Positions 59,024-64,000 of a stretch of 64,000 bases of DNA are shown here, in pieces. The position numbers and the translations under genes are program-made. How positions within the stretch are numbered: position 1 is the first letter of the stretch; each line of letters opens with the position of its first letter. The notes beneath the pieces were generated by a model, which had not been told where the DNA came from, ran no database searches, and was given only the letters and a program-made list of their open reading frames with translations. Origin of the DNA: Oxytricha trifallax (lineage: Eukaryota; Ciliophora; Spirotrichea; Sporadotrichida; Oxytrichidae); NCBI GenBank assembly GCA_000711775.1, contig ARYC01000191.1:146665-210664 (forward strand). Reading direction: 5' to 3'.

Positions 59024-59332
59024 TCAGCTTTCTGTCTCGCAATATGTTACTAAGGCCCGAAATTTTCGCAAAATTTTGCCCCTATATATTGCTTAATTTT
59101 TCTTTTTCGTTTAAATTAAACCAATCTTTAACTTACTGGCTAATAGCAGGTCCTTCTGAGAATAATTATTGTTTTCTTCTGACAAGCTTAATATTACAAT
59201 GAGAGGATTTTGTTGCTTCTTTTACAGCTCACAACATGGAAATAAAAAAGAACGAAACTGATCTCCATAAATATCAAAATATTCAGGTGGTTTTGCTATA
59301 TACATATGCCATCGTATCCATATGCTTGACAT
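59024..59332 (-). CDS. Possible small gene, 102 aa
   Basis: ATG 59332, TGA 59026-59024. Contains PPEYFDIYGDQFRSFLFPCC, LIVILSLSEENNNYSQKDLL and a basic C-terminal part. Two other phases over the same DNA also look fairly protein-like, and a plus-strand frame (58981-59202) is open, so strand and phase are not certain. Confidence 0.3.
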
Positions 59333-62300
59333 ATATTAAGATAGTATTTTTTACTTTATTAAATTATTAAAATTCACTGATTAATTATATACATTAATTA
59401 AGCATTATGATTTGCCTTTAATCCTCTAGTTAAATATTCTTCGCATTTAGTGTCCCAGTCTAATATAAAATATTTTTTGCTGTACTTTAAGGCATACATA
59501 TCCAATCTACTGTAGCCATGCCGATTACAACTTGCAGCTCCAATACACTTAAGTTAACTCTTTCTAGCTTTATAGCATATAAAATTTATGTGCAATAAAT
59601 AATATTTTTTTGGAGGATAAACCTTCTATAAGAAGAAGTACCTTTTTATAAAATTCCTTTTAAATATATATTAATTCTTTAAAGAACTTACATTTTTAAT
59701 CGACATGTTTTTAGTAGAATGCTGATACTTTTCCTTATCAATCATTTATGTCCAAAGTATCGATAAAATGCTAATAATTTTTATTCACTTTAAATTGGTT
59801 TTTGACTGTTTTACAGTAAGAAAAAGCCACATTTTACCAATTTAAATCCTTAAATGATAACTTTTTAACTGTTTCGCTTCTGTTTAAATTTTTTTAATTG
59901 AAAAAGTATGAGTATATTTGTTATTTTATTTTTTTATTTCAATTTGTTCTTCATTATTGCTCAGATTTTTTAACCTAACCTCATTGTAATTATTTTTTTT
60001 GTAATTATCCTTGCATTTAGCATTATATTTAGAATATATTTTGCTATTATCTTCAGTCTCTCATTCTCCAAATACTTCCTACGCATTCTTGATCAATAGT
60101 TCCATCATCTTGACTAACAGTAAGATTTTCTATTTCTCCAAATAATTTGATTTATAAAGATAAATAAAAATTAAATTTACAGTTAATAAGTTTAAAATGT
60201 TTCAGTTTAATAATTGATTTATCCATACAACAAGATGAACTTAAATACTTTCTGATTATTTCTAGCTTGGCCCATACATTCAAATTTAAGCGGCTAATAT
60301 TGTAATTTACTTGACTGTAAAACGGCTTGCTTATGTTTTTTATCGTTATACCTCTTCTTTTTTTATCAATTTATACAATTAATAATTTAATACATTTTAT
60401 AATAAGTTTTACTTTGCTTATTTAATAGAAGCTACTTTCATAGTATCTTATTCGCAGAATAAATTTTATTCACTTGATTACCATAAGTCTTGATGGCCAC
60501 ATTTTATAATTACTTATCTCAATATTAGATGATTTTTAATCATTTTTTTAGTTTAATATCTTGTTAATCTAACATTAATTTTAAATGGGTTCAGTGTTAC
60601 ATTTCTTGTAATTCATTGTAGTTTATTTTTATTAAATGTATTATTTTCTTTAATTATGTGTATATTTCAGTAATTTATTTAGTGACAATTTACAGCATTA
60701 ACCTACTAAATTTTCCATTTCTAACATTGCTAAAGAAATGATGATATGCTAGAGATTATTTGATTATGCTTTCATTTTTTTTCCATATTTATGCATTCAA
60801 TTACTTAGTAATTATTACAAATTTTTAAACTTCGCTTTAATTTTTACTTACAATACAACAATTACAGCCTAAATAAGTTGATGTGGGAATCTTGTTATTT
60901 CTTTCAGTAATTTCCTAGTTTTTGTTTATAATAGGCCAATGATATTAAATTGCTTTTCTTCAAGCATTTACATTTAGAATTTTGCAGTAACTCTCTGATT
61001 ATACTTGTATATAAATTTTAAAACATATAATTAATCATGCGCATGCAATTCTTTTTAATTTCTTTCAAATTCTATCTTTAAAACAAATAATTTATTTCCT
61101 TGCTTCCATTTTCTCTTATAAAGGATAGTCTCCACAATTGATATTAATCTTTCTGTTATTTTCAACTTATTTTTAGTTAATAAATTACAATTGATTGTTA
61201 ATACTATTATTTTATTGTTGGAAGATGTAAACAAATTCTTTAGTAATACTTTAACTTGTGAATATTTAATGCTTAAATTAAATCATTTCAATCAACAATT
61301 ATTTAAATATTCTCTAAAATATCTCATGATAGTATTTCAATATCACTCAAATTGATGAATATTTACATCTGCATTTCCTATTTATATATTCTATATGCAT
61401 TACGAAATCAAATACCTAAGTCACATAAATCAATTTTAATGTTACTTCTTCAACAAATAAATTGTAATTCTTTCAATAATCGCAACCTATTTGATTTTGT
61501 TAATTTGGTATAACAGTAGCTTGTAGATGTGTGCCTAAAATAGATATTTTTTCTTTATGCTTTATATAAATTAAGTAATTTTTTCATTTTAAAAATTTCA
61601 TAAAGTGTGTGCTACTTATATTTAATGTTAGAAGTTCTTTTTTAATTTATTAGAATTTTTTACTCTCCACTAACTACAGTTAGTTTGACAAATAAATGAC
61701 AATTTTTATTTCCATGATTTTAAAATTGAGGATATTTTTTCGAATATAAAATTCATTGGATATATTAATTTAAAAGTCTAAATTTAACATCTACTTCATT
61801 CATTATTTAATATCACTTTAACAAGATAATTAAATTATTAATATAAATATCTCCTTACTTTTAGATTTTTAAATGCTTATATTGAAAATTTCTTTTTTAT
61901 TAATTCCTTTTTATAGAAATAATTTTAGAGGTAGGTTAACTCGAATTAGAGGCAATATAATAATTATTAAGTTTGCAATCGCAAACTACTTGATTTACTG
62001 AAACCGCTAATATTTTCAAAACATCAAAAGCTATAAAATATTATAATGATTTATAATCTCATATTTATATAAATTTAGATTACTAGTTATGAGGTATATT
62101 TTCATGAATATATTACTGAGATAAATTGGGTATGAATAATTATAGCATGTCTCTTCTAGACAGTAAGTTATCCTAAATTAGTATGTTTAATAAACTATTT
62201 TTTTAACTTGAATTCACAATTAAATTATCAAAGATTTCATTATTAAAAATAAATACCTATGAATAATAAAGTTTTATTGAAACAGTTAATTACTAATATC

Positions 62301-62910
62301 AATCAAATAATGAAAATAGATTTATAATAGTAATTTTAATGGGAGCTTAATTATAGATTTAGAATAGTGAAATAATGATATCAATTTCTGTAGATATTTG
62401 AGAACAAATACCAAAAGCTTCATGAACATTTATTTATTATTAATAAATAAATGATATATAATAAGTCAATGCACTTACTTCATCAATTTAAGTTAATAAT
62501 CTGTCTTATGATTTTTATGCTATTATATTGATATGAATATTTTCTTCTAATTAAAATTATATGCCTTGTCTTTATCACTTCCATTTTCTGCTTAAAAATA
62601 GTTGCATATAATTTTTCTCTTTGTTTTATAGTTTAATGAAATGATTAATTGAATTCAACTTAATTGTATTAAATTTCAATATTTTATACAGAAAAAATAG
62701 GTTGATAACAAATTCAATTTAATAAAAGAATTTGAAAATAAGGAGATTAATTAAATAATGAAAATTTAACATTTATTTATATAGATTAGTCTTTATGGTA
62801 CTCATTCTGAATTTTAATACAAATTAATCAAAAATTTCTTAAAATAATCTTACTATTTCTTGTTTCTAAGTATATGAAACCTATTTTGTGATACTCTTAC
62901 TTGACAATAC
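59333..62910. other. AT-rich stretch without a supported gene
   Basis: About 3.6 kb of T-rich, low-complexity DNA. No repeats longer than background and no RNA gene seen. Confidence 0.5.
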
Positions 62911-63364
62911 TATTATCAAAATAGATTTAAAATGGGAAATTGTTAAAATAAAACTTAAATATAAATTAAATATGGAATTTTAGTATTTTTTGATTTTTAT
63001 AGTATCGTTTTAACTGATATTGATTTGAATTTGATATATTTTAACAGCCAATAATTTGACTCATCGATAAATCAAATTAGATTTATAATATCTTAACTGT
63101 AGACCCTTTAAATTTAACTTTTAAAATTTTTAACTCCTGAAAAATTAATATCTCTCTATACAAAATAGCTATGAAAAAGTTTTAAAAGTGTAAGATGTAG
63201 AGAAAAATTTAACGACTAACCTTCATTCTTGTTGTATTCACAAAAAATTTTACCCCATCGAGATAAATCGATTTTAAATATTTCTCTGCCCCAAACTTCT
63301 TCCTTTCTATCTCTTCAACCAAATTACTTGAGGACTCGGTCTAAATAAGTTTTTGTGCATTTAA

Positions 63365-63652
63365 TCAAGGTTTACATTTTATCTTCTTTGAGTCTTTCAT
63401 CAGGAAATTCATACGCATTTTATCGTTAAAATACACGAAATCTTATGAATTTTTTTTTACTTTCGCTAAAATCGAAATATCTCTCTGAGTGATTTTTTCC
63501 ATGAATTATGAGCAGGATGGAACATGTAGCTTATGTTTTGATCTACATTATTCTTCTAGAGTCAAGTCATGAAAAAAATCACTGCCCGAGATAATTTCAT
63601 TTCTTTGCAGGTACTCGACCAAATTTTGATGTTTGTTACATTGTAACAAACA
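63365..63652 (-). CDS. Coding-like frame, about 95 codons, no ATG seen
   Basis: Open from 63652 to TGA 63367-63365 with good composition: NLVEYLQRNEIISGSDFFHD, LTLEEQCRSKHKLHVPSCSQ, FMEKITQRDISILAKVKKN, FVYFNDKMRMNFLMKDSKK. The same phase continues after the TGA with equally protein-like sequence (SSSNLVEEIERKKFGAEKYL, then KSIYLDGVKFFVNTTRM) to about 63200. So this is either a nonsense mutation, an intron not resolved here, or UGA read-through. The beginning coincides with a 27-bp palindrome. Family unknown. It may be element cargo. Confidence 0.45.
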
Positions 63653-63654
63653 TC
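63628..63654. promoter_or_regulatory. 27-bp perfect palindrome between divergent frames
   Basis: GATGTTTGTTACA, T, TGTAACAAACATC. It lies between the minus-strand frame ending at 63365 and the plus-strand frame starting at 63667. A shared operator or promoter would be one explanation; a relic of an element end is another. Confidence 0.4.
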
Positions 63655-63666
63655 ACCTCTAGTCAA

Positions 63667-63855
63667 ATGGACACATTTCCAAATGGACACAAATTCCGGA
63701 CACAAACTCCGGACACCATTCCAAAGTTAGAACTCAGATCTCATCACTTATCTATCACTTTGAACGAAGATATACTCCTTTTTCCATCACAGTACAACTT
63801 TTTGATTATGAGGGGGTTCGAAAAAGAGGATTTCGAGGTTTTCTCTCTTGGGTGA
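63667..63855 (+). CDS. Possible small gene, 62 aa
   Basis: ATG 63667, TGA 63853-63855. The start is built from imperfect repeats of about 13-17 bp (ATGGACACATTTCC, ATGGACACAAATTCCGG, ACACAAACTCCGG, ACACCATTCC). Balanced composition (PKLELRSHHLSITLNEDILL, PSQYNFLIMRGFEKEDFEVF). No family recognised. It may continue into another phase downstream. Confidence 0.35.
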   Translation: MDTFPNGHKFRTQTPDTIPKLELRSHHLSITLNEDILLFPSQYNFLIMRGFEKEDFEVFSLG

Positions 63856-64000
63856 AGAGATAATGAAAAATTTAGAATTATGTTTTGATAGACAATTCTA
63901 TAAGCTAAGTAGAATATTTATGTGAAAATTTATAGACATTAGGTTAGAGAGTTATTGAAGTCAAAAGTCAGAGCATCCAAATTTTACTTTTCCCTCAATA

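Larger units (their letters stand above)
62911..64000. mobile_element. Left end of a TIR element running off the window (candidate)
   Basis: TATTATCAAAATAGATTTAA then AATGGGAAATTGTTAAAATA resembles the element ends at 24298, 42195 and 44593. The internal box AACAGCCAATAATTTGACTC at about 63046 matches the AACTGCCATTAATTTGA box of those elements at a similar but somewhat larger distance. The right end is not in the window. Confidence 0.4.

Noticed and set aside
58981-59202. Plus-strand frame of 73 codons ending at TGA
   Set aside because: The opposite strand gives a better frame (59024-59332), and T-rich DNA explains the hydrophobic composition.
63320-63356. Possible 35-bp intron (GTAAAC ... 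TTTAG) covering the TGA at 63367
   Set aside because: Removing it shifts the phase and creates a new TGA within a few codons, so it does not repair the frame.
1-64000. Search for tRNA, rRNA, CRISPR arrays, telomeric (CCCCAA)n arrays and the Tetrahymena chromosome-breakage sequence
   Set aside because: None recognised by eye. A single AAAACCCCAAAG at about 19100 is too short to be telomeric.

Overview
The window reads as germline-type (micronuclear-like) DNA of a ciliate that uses UAA and UAG for glutamine and UGA as the only stop. With the standard code almost nothing is open for more than about 110 codons. When TAA/TAG are read as Gln, recognisable proteins appear (a LINE endonuclease and reverse transcriptase, an Ulp1-like protease), and most frames end at TGA. 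The DNA is very AT-rich, packed with inverted repeats and nested mobile elements, and has almost no intact host genes. An oligohymenophorean such as Tetrahymena or Paramecium fits, but genus cannot be fixed: I saw no telomeric array and no chromosome-breakage site. In DNA this AT-poor in TGA, open frames of 100-200 codons arise by chance, so length alone was not taken as proof of a gene.

Layout. 1-250: fragment of a small gene that recurs at 14981-17346. 2275-3824, 3912-5660 and 5221-5371: three copies of a retroelement-like family (RE1, RE2 and a truncated copy) with a common 3' tail ending in (TTA)n. 6619-7220: coding-like pieces. 8162-14097: a nearly complete LINE on the minus strand, holding an 810-bp TA-flanked foldback element. 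14981-17346: a small gene split by a foldback element with an 8-bp target duplication, which is itself split by RE3 with a 14-bp duplication. 19377-20667: a GC-richer, frame-broken gene. 23494-31960: an element with long terminal inverted repeats (TIRs) that carries a decayed surface-protein-like gene. 31968-41514: AT-rich desert with a few doubtful frames. 41515-44486: RE4, split by a 1.33-kb palindrome. 44593-46153: TIR element with a coiled-coil cargo gene. 47772-51246: several coding-like frames, some with an in-frame TGA. 53600-54439: foldback element with an 8-bp duplication. 56961-58111: a gene split by a 587-bp TA-flanked palindrome whose removal restores frame and start. 58581-58856: small palindromic element. 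62911-end: left end of another TIR element and two divergent frames around a 27-bp palindrome.

How it fits together. The same events recur at different scales. Retroelements insert with 11-14-bp duplications and (TTA)n tails. TA-flanked and 8-bp-duplicating foldback elements insert into genes and into other elements. In four cases, conceptual removal of the insert with one target copy restores an open reading frame. This is what one expects either of ordinary transposon insertions or of internal eliminated sequences (IESs) removed when the somatic nucleus forms. The sequence alone cannot separate the two; comparison with the somatic genome would.
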